Shown here: positions 1-5,802 of the stretch, piece by piece | Layout of the letters: each line of letters starts with the position of its first letter | How positions within the stretch are numbered: position 1 is the first letter of the stretch | DNA from: Bacteroidota bacterium | GTDB taxonomy: Bacteria > Bacteroidota > Bacteroidia > Cytophagales > Cyclobacteriaceae | Length of the DNA stretch: 8,668 bases | Direction of reading: 5' to 3' | NCBI GenBank assembly: GCA_024643595.1 | Contig: JAHEMS010000126.1 | Coordinates: 1-8,668, forward strand | The notes under the pieces: model-generated | Database searches by the model: none | What the model was told of the DNA's origin: nothing | Seen by the model: only the letters and a program-made list of their open reading frames with translations | Translations under genes and position numbers: made by a program

Positions 1-738
1 AATTTTGGTGTTGATCAAAATTATATACAACGTTATATGGCTTCAAAATCGTTAGCTGAAGCCCGGCGATCTGCTTTTTGGGGGGCACTCCTTTATATTC
101 CTGTTTCATTAATATTCCTTTTTATTGGTACTGCACTTTATGTTCTTTATCAGTCTGGCGCTGCACCGTTACCGGAGAATCTAAGCAATTTTCAAAATAC
201 TGATCAAATCTTCCCTTACTTCATTGCCCATGAATTACCAGATGGAATGACCGGTCTATTATTGGCTTCCATTTTTGCAGCCGGCATGAGCACAATATCC
301 ACCAGCTACAATAGCGCAGCTACTATTGTGCTAACTGACTATTTTGCGCGGTATACTCAACTCGGTGAAAAGAAGAAGATGATTATTCTATATCTCTCAA
401 CAGCAATCATTGGGATATTGGGAATGTGCATAGCTATGGCCATGATAAATACTAAAAGTGCCCTTGAATCGTGGTGGAAATTTGCTTCTATTTTTAGTGG
501 AGGTGTACTTGGGCTATTCTTACTCGGTGCATTTACAGCCCTAAAAAATGTAGCCGTGACTGTTGTGGCCGTATTATCAGGTCTCATCGTTATTATTCTC
601 ATGACGATATCCAATTTCTTCCCGGAGTCAAGTCCAACCTTGATTCAGTTTCATCCTTACCTTACTATTGTGTTCGGAACATCCGCTATATTTATTGTCG
701 GCTTTTCATTAGGAATGCTCATTAAAAATAGATCATAA
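1..738 (+). CDS. Sodium:solute symporter (SSS/SLC5 family), C-terminal half, 5' end outside window
   Basis: This is an inner-membrane carrier that would import a small solute, probably a sugar or sugar acid, coupled to sodium. The reading frame is open from base 1, so the gene starts upstream; the ATG at 37 is internal. Before it the frame reads FGVDQNYIQRY, the family's conserved cytoplasmic DQ..IQRY loop. About 245 residues are visible, with roughly six hydrophobic helices at fragment residues 27-48, 84-110, 118-138, 145-165, 170-190 and 210-232. The segment GMSTISTSYNS (fragment residues 95-105) matches the SSS helix whose paired hydroxyl residues form the sodium site in the Vibrio sugar transporter vSGLT; S97 and T98 look equivalent. 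It ends with TAA and is followed after 26 bases by a secreted propeller protein, so the two are probably co-transcribed. Family assignment is strong. The substrate is unknown, although sialic acid or another released monosaccharide would fit the neighbour. Confidence 0.93.
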   Translation, partial: NFGVDQNYIQRYMASKSLAEARRSAFWGALLYIPVSLIFLFIGTALYVLYQSGAAPLPENLSNFQNTDQIFPYFIAHELPDGMTGLLLASIFAAGMSTISTSYNSAATIVLTDYFARYTQLGEKKKMIILYLSTAIIGILGMCIAMAMINTKSALESWWKFASIFSGGVLGLFLLGAFTALKNVAVTVVAVLSGLIVIILMTISNFFPESSPTLIQFHPYLTIVFGTSAIFIVGFSLGMLIKNRS

Positions 739-764
739 TCAACCATCATCGCCCGCTAAATGTC

Positions 765-1874
765 ATGCATATCATCAGATTTAATTTCGTCTTATTGCTA
801 CTCCTAAAGGGTTTAATGGTTGACGCTCAACAGTCATCTCCAAAATTTCCCGACATGATAAAAACCGGTGACCTGGGATATGTCAGCAGCGAATTGATTT
901 TTACACTTGATAAAAAGCCAACACCACAATGCCATGCCTCCACCATCGTTGAGATTTCAGACGGGCTTATGGCGGGGTGGTTTGGAGGTACTCACGAGCG
1001 GAATGCCGATGTTGGTATTTGGATATCGATCAATAAAAAAGGCGTTTGGTCACAACCGGTTCAGGTTGCAAATGGTTTTGAAAATGATTCGGTTCGTTAT
1101 CCTTGCTGGAACCCAGTGCTGTTCAAACCAGAAAAAGGTCCGTTGATGTTATTTTATAAAGTTGGCCCGAGCCCCAGTGAATGGTGGGGCATGCTGATGA
1201 CTTCAGACGATGAAGGAAAATCCTGGACATATCCAGAACGGCTAGGAAAAAATAAAGTAATTAACGATCTAATTGGTCCTGTAAAAAATAAACCTATACA
1301 ATTGAAGGACGGAACAATACTATGTCCATCAAGTACAGAGGTTGAAGTAAATGATAAAGATCGGTGGCGAATACATTTTGAATTCACCAAAGATTTGGGA
1401 AAGACATGGGAAGTAGTTGGGCCAATTAATGATGGAATAGAATTCAATGCCATTCAGCCCAGTTTATTAACATACGGTAGCGGCAAAATGCAGATTCTTT
1501 GCAGAACACAAGAGGGAACTATAGGTCAGAGTTGGTCAACGGATAATGGAAAGACATGGAGTCGGCTCCAATCTACAACTCTTCCAAATCCTAATGCTGG
1601 GACCGATGCCGTTACACTTAAGGATGGTAGGCAACTATTAGTGTATAACCATACTCGTTCGAAAGGAGAATTTCCGAATGGAAGAAATATGTTAAATGTA
1701 GCCCTATCACAGGATGGCACTCAATGGGAAACAATTCTTACGCTGGAAAGAGATAAAGGAGAATATTCTTACCCCGCTGTCATTCAATCCTCCGATGGAC
1801 TTATTCACATCACCTATACGTACTTAAGAAAAACGATCAAACATGTCGTGATTGATCCGTCAAAAATGAAGTAG
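765..1874 (+). CDS. Secreted BNR/Asp-box beta-propeller protein, sialidase-superfamily-like exo-glycosidase
   Basis: The 369-residue product is probably an exported glycoside hydrolase-like protein. Residues 1-21 form a signal peptide: a basic start, a leucine run at 10-14, and likely cleavage after VDA. The rest resembles the BNR_2 group of six-bladed sialidase-like propellers. Asp-boxes (S/T-x-D-x-G-x-x-W) are visible at 147-154, 208-215 and 258-265, and a one-residue-shorter version at 315-321. Other family-typical segments are WFGGTHERNADVGIW (72-86), PCWNPVLF (113-120), YKVGPSP (131-137), LPNPNAGTDAVTLKDGR (273-289) and GEYSYPAVIQ (332-341). By analogy with sialidases, Tyr334 or Tyr336, Arg247 and Asp82 are candidate active-site residues; this is inference. 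I do not see the (F)RIP arginine motif that normally precedes the first blade, so true sialidase activity is uncertain. The ATG at 765 is chosen because it gives the signal peptide; the ATG at 760 is in another frame. Confidence 0.85.
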   Translation: MHIIRFNFVLLLLLKGLMVDAQQSSPKFPDMIKTGDLGYVSSELIFTLDKKPTPQCHASTIVEISDGLMAGWFGGTHERNADVGIWISINKKGVWSQPVQVANGFENDSVRYPCWNPVLFKPEKGPLMLFYKVGPSPSEWWGMLMTSDDEGKSWTYPERLGKNKVINDLIGPVKNKPIQLKDGTILCPSSTEVEVNDKDRWRIHFEFTKDLGKTWEVVGPINDGIEFNAIQPSLLTYGSGKMQILCRTQEGTIGQSWSTDNGKTWSRLQSTTLPNPNAGTDAVTLKDGRQLLVYNHTRSKGEFPNGRNMLNVALSQDGTQWETILTLERDKGEYSYPAVIQSSDGLIHITYTYLRKTIKHVVIDPSKMK

Positions 1875-1877
1875 GGT

Positions 1878-1901
1878 AGAATTTGATAACCCAAATTTTT
1901 T
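1878..1901 (+). terminator. Possible intrinsic terminator after the propeller gene
   Basis: Four bases past the TAG stop, AGAATTTG (1878-1885) can pair with CAAATTTT (1892-1899), including one G-T pair, around a six-base loop. Six T residues at 1896-1901 overlap and follow the stem. The stem is AT-rich and therefore weak, so this is only a candidate end for the symporter-propeller transcript. The rest of the 171-base gap up to the next gene shows no other feature I can support. Confidence 0.3.
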
Positions 1902-2045
1902 ACTCAATAATATCAAGTACCAGCGTTTTTTGAGCGAAATTGAAATTGTTGAATGAACTATCTTAAATCTCAAGCTTCAATTCAATGCCATCTTTTCGAT
2001 TTAAACGTTATTTGTATTGTATTTACTTTTCAACATTAGAAGACT

Positions 2046-2885
2046 ATGAAACAGGAATTTTTTGAAGGATTGTATCAGTCTCACTGTGAATATCCTGACT
2101 GCCCATCCCCTATGGAAGTTTCAAATTTTTTCATGGAAGTTCTGGGTGTACTATTTTCCGATCATTCGGATAAATCATTTCAATCATTTATTGAATTTGA
2201 AATTCATATTGAGCATCTTAAACTGGAGCTTACACAGTTGCTGGCTAAAAGTCCTGACTCCAATATTTCAAGAGATATGATTTCTGGAACTGTGAATGAA
2301 TTTTTTAGTGATTTGAAATTTATTCACAGCAAATTATTGCAAGATGTTTCAGCCATGTTCAATGGGGATCCTGCAGCCAAAAGTGAGGGCGAAGTCATCA
2401 GAACCTATCCTGGTTTCTATGCCATAGCGGCTTATCGAATTGCTCATGCATTATATAAGCTTAACGTTGAGGGAATACCACGCATAATAACAGAGCATGC
2501 CCATAATAAAACCGGGATTGATATACATCCAGCTGCCAGGATTGGAGATCATTTTTGTATTGATCATGGAACCGGTGTAGTTATTGGCGAAACGTGTATT
2601 ATAGGGAGTCGGGTGAAAATATACCAGGGCGTAACACTTGGAGCATTAAGTGTTGATAAAGCGGACGCGCTAAAAAAGCGACACCCTACCATTGCCGATG
2701 GAGTTGTTATCTATGCTGGGGCAACCATTCTGGGTGGAGATACAGTAGTAGGACACCATAGTGTCATTGGTGGTAATGTATGGCTCACACGGAGTATCCC
2801 TCCCTTCTCTAAGATTTATTATCAGTCCAATGAAAATATTGATGAAAGTCATGGAATTATAAATAATAAGAAAGGGCAAAAATGA
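2046..2885 (+). CDS. Serine O-acetyltransferase (CysE/EpsC type)
   Basis: The cytoplasmic enzyme transfers acetyl from acetyl-CoA to L-serine, giving O-acetylserine, the first step of cysteine synthesis. The 279-residue product has a helical N-terminal half (about 1-150), including the family-typical YPGFYAIAAYRIAHALY (121-137). A left-handed beta-helix of hexapeptide repeats follows at about 157-255. DIHPAARIG and IDHGTG carry Asp159 and His174, spaced 15 apart like the catalytic Asp-His pair of Escherichia coli CysE. The KKRHPTI segment (210-216) matches the conserved RHP loop, and GVTLGA (195-200) the repeat region before it. The tail after residue 255 is short and polar and does not end in isoleucine, the residue E. 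coli CysE uses to dock into CysK. The ATG at 2046 has no clear Shine-Dalgarno sequence, as is common in Bacteroidota. Its stop overlaps the start of the cysM-like gene. Identification is firm; regulation is not visible. Confidence 0.95.
   Translation: MKQEFFEGLYQSHCEYPDCPSPMEVSNFFMEVLGVLFSDHSDKSFQSFIEFEIHIEHLKLELTQLLAKSPDSNISRDMISGTVNEFFSDLKFIHSKLLQDVSAMFNGDPAAKSEGEVIRTYPGFYAIAAYRIAHALYKLNVEGIPRIITEHAHNKTGIDIHPAARIGDHFCIDHGTGVVIGETCIIGSRVKIYQGVTLGALSVDKADALKKRHPTIADGVVIYAGATILGGDTVVGHHSVIGGNVWLTRSIPPFSKIYYQSNENIDESHGIINNKKGQK
2868..2885 (+). promoter_or_regulatory. Purine-rich ribosome binding site and ATGA stop/start overlap
   Basis: AAGAAAGGG (2868-2876) lies five bases before the ATG at 2882, and this ATG overlaps the TGA of the upstream acetyltransferase (2883-2885). 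This is one of few Shine-Dalgarno-like stretches in the window. With the overlap it points to translational coupling of the two cysteine genes. Confidence 0.5.
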
Positions 2886-3760
2886 AATTAATTAATACCA
2901 TTGGGAATACACCGATTGTGCAGGTGGAGCGCATAACGATAAATAAGCGTGTTACTGTTTATGCCAAATTAGAGGGCAACAATCCAGGCGGCAGTGTAAA
3001 AGACCGTGCAGCCTATGGAATGATCACAGGGGCATTGGAACGTGGTGAAATAAAGCCAGGTGATAAGTTAATTGAAGCAACAAGCGGTAACACCGGAATT
3101 GCATTGGCGATGATTGCACGCATCATGAATTTGGAAATGACATTAATTATGCCGGACAACTCAACGCGAGAGCGTGTTTTAGCGATGGAAGCCTATGGCG
3201 CAAAGGTAATTCTTACACCGGCGGAAAAAACCATCGAATTTTCACGTGAGTTGGCAGAGAAAATGGCAGTCGAAGAAGGCTATTTTATTTTGAACCAGTT
3301 TGCCAACCCGGATAACTATGGAATGCATTATAAAACAACGGGACCTGAAATCTGGCGTGACACGCAGGGACAAATTACACACTTTGTTTCTGCTATGGGC
3401 ACAACAGGAACAATCATGGGTGTTTCGCGCTATCTAAAAGAACAAAATCCTGCAGTTCAGATTATTGGTACACAACCAACCGACAAATCATCTATACCAG
3501 GGATTCGAAGATGGTCGCCTGAATTCTTGCCAAAGATATTTGAACCACACCGCGTTGATCGGATTATTGATGTTAGTGAACAAGAGGCCACCATATTAAC
3601 GAGGAGGCTGGCAAGAGAAGAAGGTATTATGGCGGGCATGAGTAGCGGTGGTGCTTTATATGCCGCCTTAAAAGTGGCAAAGGAAATTGAAACGGGCGTT
3701 ATTGTTTTTATCACTTGCGATCGTGGCGATCGGTATCTGAGCTCAAGTTTATACGGATAG
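2882..3760 (+). CDS. cysM: Cysteine synthase B (O-acetylserine sulfhydrylase, CysM type)
   Basis: This PLP-dependent cytoplasmic enzyme converts O-acetylserine plus sulfide to cysteine; E. coli CysM can also use thiosulfate to make S-sulfocysteine. The 292-residue product is a full fold-type II enzyme. NNPGGSVKDRAA (33-44) carries the PLP lysine, Lys40. EATSGNTGIALA (65-76) is the asparagine/substrate loop, GTTGT (173-177) binds the cofactor phosphate, and SSGG (254-257) holds the serine facing the pyridine nitrogen. GIRRW (207-211) and the CDRGDRYLS ending (279-287) favour CysM over CysK. The protein stops a few residues after that ending, making it slightly shorter than E. coli CysM. It is the second gene of a two-gene operon with the acetyltransferase that makes its substrate. 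No clear terminator follows. A role with O-phosphoserine as substrate, known for some CysM-like enzymes, cannot be excluded, but the acetyltransferase partner argues for O-acetylserine. Confidence 0.94.
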   Translation: MKLINTIGNTPIVQVERITINKRVTVYAKLEGNNPGGSVKDRAAYGMITGALERGEIKPGDKLIEATSGNTGIALAMIARIMNLEMTLIMPDNSTRERVLAMEAYGAKVILTPAEKTIEFSRELAEKMAVEEGYFILNQFANPDNYGMHYKTTGPEIWRDTQGQITHFVSAMGTTGTIMGVSRYLKEQNPAVQIIGTQPTDKSSIPGIRRWSPEFLPKIFEPHRVDRIIDVSEQEATILTRRLAREEGIMAGMSSGGALYAALKVAKEIETGVIVFITCDRGDRYLSSSLYG

Positions 3761-3810
3761 AAAAGCCAGTCTCTGCGATCAGACCATCAGAATAATCAAG
3801 TATCGGAATC

Positions 3811-3841
3811 TTGGAGTAATAAGTTCATGCTCTTACATTTT
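3811..3841 (+). promoter_or_regulatory. Candidate Bacteroidota-type promoter upstream of the sigma factor gene
   Basis: TTG (3811-3813) is followed after 20 bases by TACATTTT (3834-3841). This matches seven of eight positions of the Bacteroidota -7 consensus TAnnTTTG, at accepted spacing from a -33 TTG element. Transcription would begin about 90 bases before the TTG start codon. Short AT-rich matches like this occur by chance, so support is weak. Confidence 0.25.
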
Positions 3842-3941
3842 CTATTTGCCTCTTGTCACCTTCAATAGCAGAATCAAATAACAAACTTGGATTTTTCAGT
3901 GCTATAACTTACATTGATAGATATAACATTATCCAGGCACG

Positions 3942-4577
3942 TTGAATCTAAAACCATCATCTGATTATAATAACGGATCAATACCGGCCGCCAATACGCT
4001 TGATGATGAGTTGCTTTGGTCAAATCTCAAAAAAGGAAACGAACTCGCCTTTTCAGTTTTGTATAAAAGATATGTGAATCGCCTCTTCAATTATGGCATG
4101 CACAGTTGTAAAGACAAAGACTTGGTGAAAGATTGCTTACAGGAATTATTTGCCAGGCTATGGTCTAAAAGAGAAACGCTTGGCGTTGCGGGTTCAGTTA
4201 ATTACTACCTTTTCAAATCTTTCAGAAGACTGTTGATTGGCAAAATGATTGCGAATCGAAAATTCAAGCTTCCATTTCAGGGTAAGCCATCCAGTATATT
4301 TGAGTTTATTCCTCCTTCTGAAGATTTCATCATTGAAAACGAGGAAAATAGCTTACGGCTTGAATTACTAAAGTCAAGTATCAATGCACTCTCTAAAAGA
4401 CAGCGCGAAGCAATTTTTCTCAAATTCTTTAGTGAATTGAGCTACCACGAAGTTTCATCCATCATGGAATTACGGGTGGATTCAGTCTATAATCTGATTT
4501 CAAAAGCCATTGATGTGCTCAGGGTCAAACTTAAAGAGACAGCCTTCTATCTTGTCCTCCTAATAGCATATCTTTAA
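3942..4577 (+). CDS. RNA polymerase ECF sigma factor, FecI-like (SusCD-associated type)
   Basis: A cytoplasmic sigma factor that would direct RNA polymerase to the promoter of the neighbouring receptor operon when released by its anti-sigma factor. The 211-residue product has sigma region 2 at about 24-96 (LKKGNELAFSVLYKRYVNRLF, then DCLQELFARLW, which binds core polymerase). Region 4 lies at about 143-197, with a helix-turn-helix in LSYHEVSSIMELRVDSVYNLISKAIDVLR. The RQREAIFLKF and SVYNLISKAI wording is typical of Bacteroidota ECF factors linked to SusC genes. The start is TTG at 3942: an in-frame TAA at 3924-3926 blocks extension, and no ATG occurs before region 2. Only a weak CAGG precedes it. 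The last 11 residues (201-211) are strongly hydrophobic, which is odd for a soluble regulator. The downstream fecR-like gene supports the assignment. The exact start is less certain than the family. Confidence 0.92.
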   Translation: MNLKPSSDYNNGSIPAANTLDDELLWSNLKKGNELAFSVLYKRYVNRLFNYGMHSCKDKDLVKDCLQELFARLWSKRETLGVAGSVNYYLFKSFRRLLIGKMIANRKFKLPFQGKPSSIFEFIPPSEDFIIENEENSLRLELLKSSINALSKRQREAIFLKFFSELSYHEVSSIMELRVDSVYNLISKAIDVLRVKLKETAFYLVLLIAYL

Positions 4578-4643
4578 TCATTCCTGCCTACGGTCTTGCC
4601 GATTTATTCAAGTCCTTATTCCTTAATTAGTTAGGGACCATTC

Positions 4644-4671
4644 TGGGGAACGAATCTTCCCTATTCTTTTG
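4644..4671 (+). terminator. Candidate intrinsic terminator between sigma factor and fecR-like gene
   Basis: TGGGGAA (4644-4650) can pair with TTCCCTA (4657-4663), including one G-T pair, around a six-base loop CGAATC. The T-rich stretch TTCTTTTG (4664-4671) follows. The stem begins 66 bases after the sigma factor stop codon. It may end or attenuate the sigma transcript. The T tract is interrupted, so confidence is moderate to low. Confidence 0.4.
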
Positions 4672-4701
4672 ATTATTTCAGCATTCATAAAAAAAACTTT
4701 G
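4668..4701 (+). promoter_or_regulatory. Candidate Bacteroidota-type promoter upstream of fecR-like gene
   Basis: TTTG (4668-4671) is followed after 22 bases by AAACTTTG (4694-4701), matching seven of eight positions of the -7 consensus TAnnTTTG. Spacing is at the long end of the accepted range. Transcription would begin about 55 bases before the GTG start at 4764. It directly abuts the candidate terminator, which would make fecR a separate transcription unit from the sigma gene. Confidence 0.35.
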
Positions 4702-4763
4702 TAAAAACTGATTAGAAATCGATTGCGGTCCTCTCTTATACAGTATTAAGCCTAATACTATTA

Positions 4764-5762
4764 GTGAAAGACTACTTTCATTTTACGACTAATGATTTCA
4801 TAATGGACGAATTCTTTCGGGAATGGGTATGGAACCCGAACCACGAAAGTAATCGATTTTGGAGATCATGGATTGCCAAACATCCTGATAAAGAAGTTGT
4901 TATTGAGGAAGCAATTAGCCTTCTTAAAAAACTAAACTTCCCAAACTATTCTCTTACTAATGAGGAGATTTCAAGTCTCTGGGAAAAAATTAAAAATTCC
5001 TCCCAATCAAAAAAAGTGGTTGATCATAGATCGCCTACCAACAAGCGGTGGTTAGGCGTGGCAGCTGCATTTGTCTTTTGTGTGATCCTGGTTTCGTTTT
5101 TTTTAAACAATATGAATAGCCAAATTAATTACGAAACAGGCTATGGAGAAACCCGAATACTTTATTTACCGGATAGTTCCAAAGTAACTCTTAATGCGAA
5201 CTCCAAAATAGTTTTTAATGATAACTGGGATGCAAATTCAATTCGCGTGATTTGGCTTGAAGGAGAAGCATTTTTTGAAGTCGTACATACGCACAATCAT
5301 CAGCCTTTTCAGGTAAGAGTAAGTAATGGCCTTGCCGTTGAGGCACTCGGCACCAGTTTTAATGTATATCATCGCCAGGCGGATACTAAAGTTGTGCTTA
5401 ATACTGGAAAAATAACCCTGACCTATTCGGCAGCCAAAAAGGAAAAGAAAATTCTGATGAAACCGGGCGAATTGGTAGAATACAAGAAGGACCGGATCAG
5501 CAAGCGTGAAGTTGACCCTTCCATTTATGCCGCGTGGACTGAAAATAAAATTATCCTTGATAAAACGACATTACAGGAAATGATAAGTATGGCGAAAGAT
5601 AACTATGGAATTGAAATTGGGGTTGCCTCAGAAAAAATGCTTACTCAAACCGTCTCCGGATCAATGCCCATTGGCAATGCCGATAGCTTTGCTAATCAAA
5701 TCGCGAAAGCCTTTCAATTGAAGATCAATCGCGAAAACAGTAAAATTTTATTAGAAGAATAA
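4764..5762 (+). CDS. FecR-family anti-sigma factor, inner-membrane anchored, with DUF4974-like C-terminus
   Basis: This protein would hold the upstream ECF sigma factor inactive or prime it, depending on a signal relayed from the outer membrane receptor. The 332-residue product has a cytoplasmic N-terminal anti-sigma part (about 1-94; DFIMDEFFREWVWNP then FWRSWIAKHPDK, typical of Bacteroidota FecR proteins). One membrane helix follows at about 95-114. The periplasmic FecR domain lies at about 125-221 (GYGETRILYLPDSSKVTLNANSKIVF, WLEGEAFFEV, FQVRVSNGLAVEALGTSFNVY). A C-terminal DUF4974-like domain at about 262-330 is the expected partner of the receptor's STN domain. The GTG at 4764 is chosen because starting at the next ATG (4803) would remove the conserved residues before MDEFFREW. 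No good Shine-Dalgarno sequence is seen. It lies 186 bases after the sigma gene and 40 bases before the SusC-type gene. Confidence 0.93.
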   Translation: MKDYFHFTTNDFIMDEFFREWVWNPNHESNRFWRSWIAKHPDKEVVIEEAISLLKKLNFPNYSLTNEEISSLWEKIKNSSQSKKVVDHRSPTNKRWLGVAAAFVFCVILVSFFLNNMNSQINYETGYGETRILYLPDSSKVTLNANSKIVFNDNWDANSIRVIWLEGEAFFEVVHTHNHQPFQVRVSNGLAVEALGTSFNVYHRQADTKVVLNTGKITLTYSAAKKEKKILMKPGELVEYKKDRISKREVDPSIYAAWTENKIILDKTTLQEMISMAKDNYGIEIGVASEKMLTQTVSGSMPIGNADSFANQIAKAFQLKINRENSKILLEE

Positions 5763-5763
5763 T

Positions 5764-5778
5764 ATTAAATGATTTAAT
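5764..5778. repeat. Perfect 15-base inverted repeat between fecR-like and susC-like genes
   Basis: ATTAAAT (5764-5770) and ATTTAAT (5772-5778) are exact reverse complements around a single central G. The site begins one base after the fecR-like stop codon and ends 24 bases before the receptor ATG. With a one-base centre it suits a protein-binding half-site pair better than an RNA hairpin. Pure A/T arms make chance occurrence fairly likely. Confidence 0.4.
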
Positions 5779-5802
5779 CAATAACTAAAACCCAACTACC
5801 TT

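Noticed and set aside
1154..1453. Minus-strand open frame of 99 codons inside the propeller gene (and similar ones at 357-614, 1526-1720, 3457-3714, 6726-7010, 6955-7191 and 8431-8622)
   Set aside because: All lie antisense to well-supported genes, show no recognisable protein features and have no start-site support.
2024..2031. TACTTTTC before the serine acetyltransferase gene as a -7 promoter element
   Set aside because: It lacks the final G of TAnnTTTG, has no TTG or TTTG at suitable distance upstream, and would leave a very short leader.
2046..2885. Reading the hexapeptide-repeat protein as a general sugar or antibiotic acetyltransferase
   Set aside because: The helical N-terminal half, the DIHPAA/IDHGTG catalytic pair, the RHP loop and the adjoining cysM all point to serine acetyltransferase.
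3770..3784. Hairpin TCTG-CGAT-CAGA just after cysM, considered as a terminator
   Set aside because: The stem is only four base pairs and no T tract follows.
3827..3868. 13-codon open frame starting at ATG 3827 in the cysM-sigma gap
   Set aside because: Too short, no ribosome binding site and no known leader-peptide pattern; chance is the simplest explanation.
4803..5762. ATG at 4803 as the start of the fecR-like gene
   Set aside because: It would remove the conserved residues preceding MDEFFREW that are normally part of Bacteroidota FecR N-termini; GTG at 4764 keeps them.
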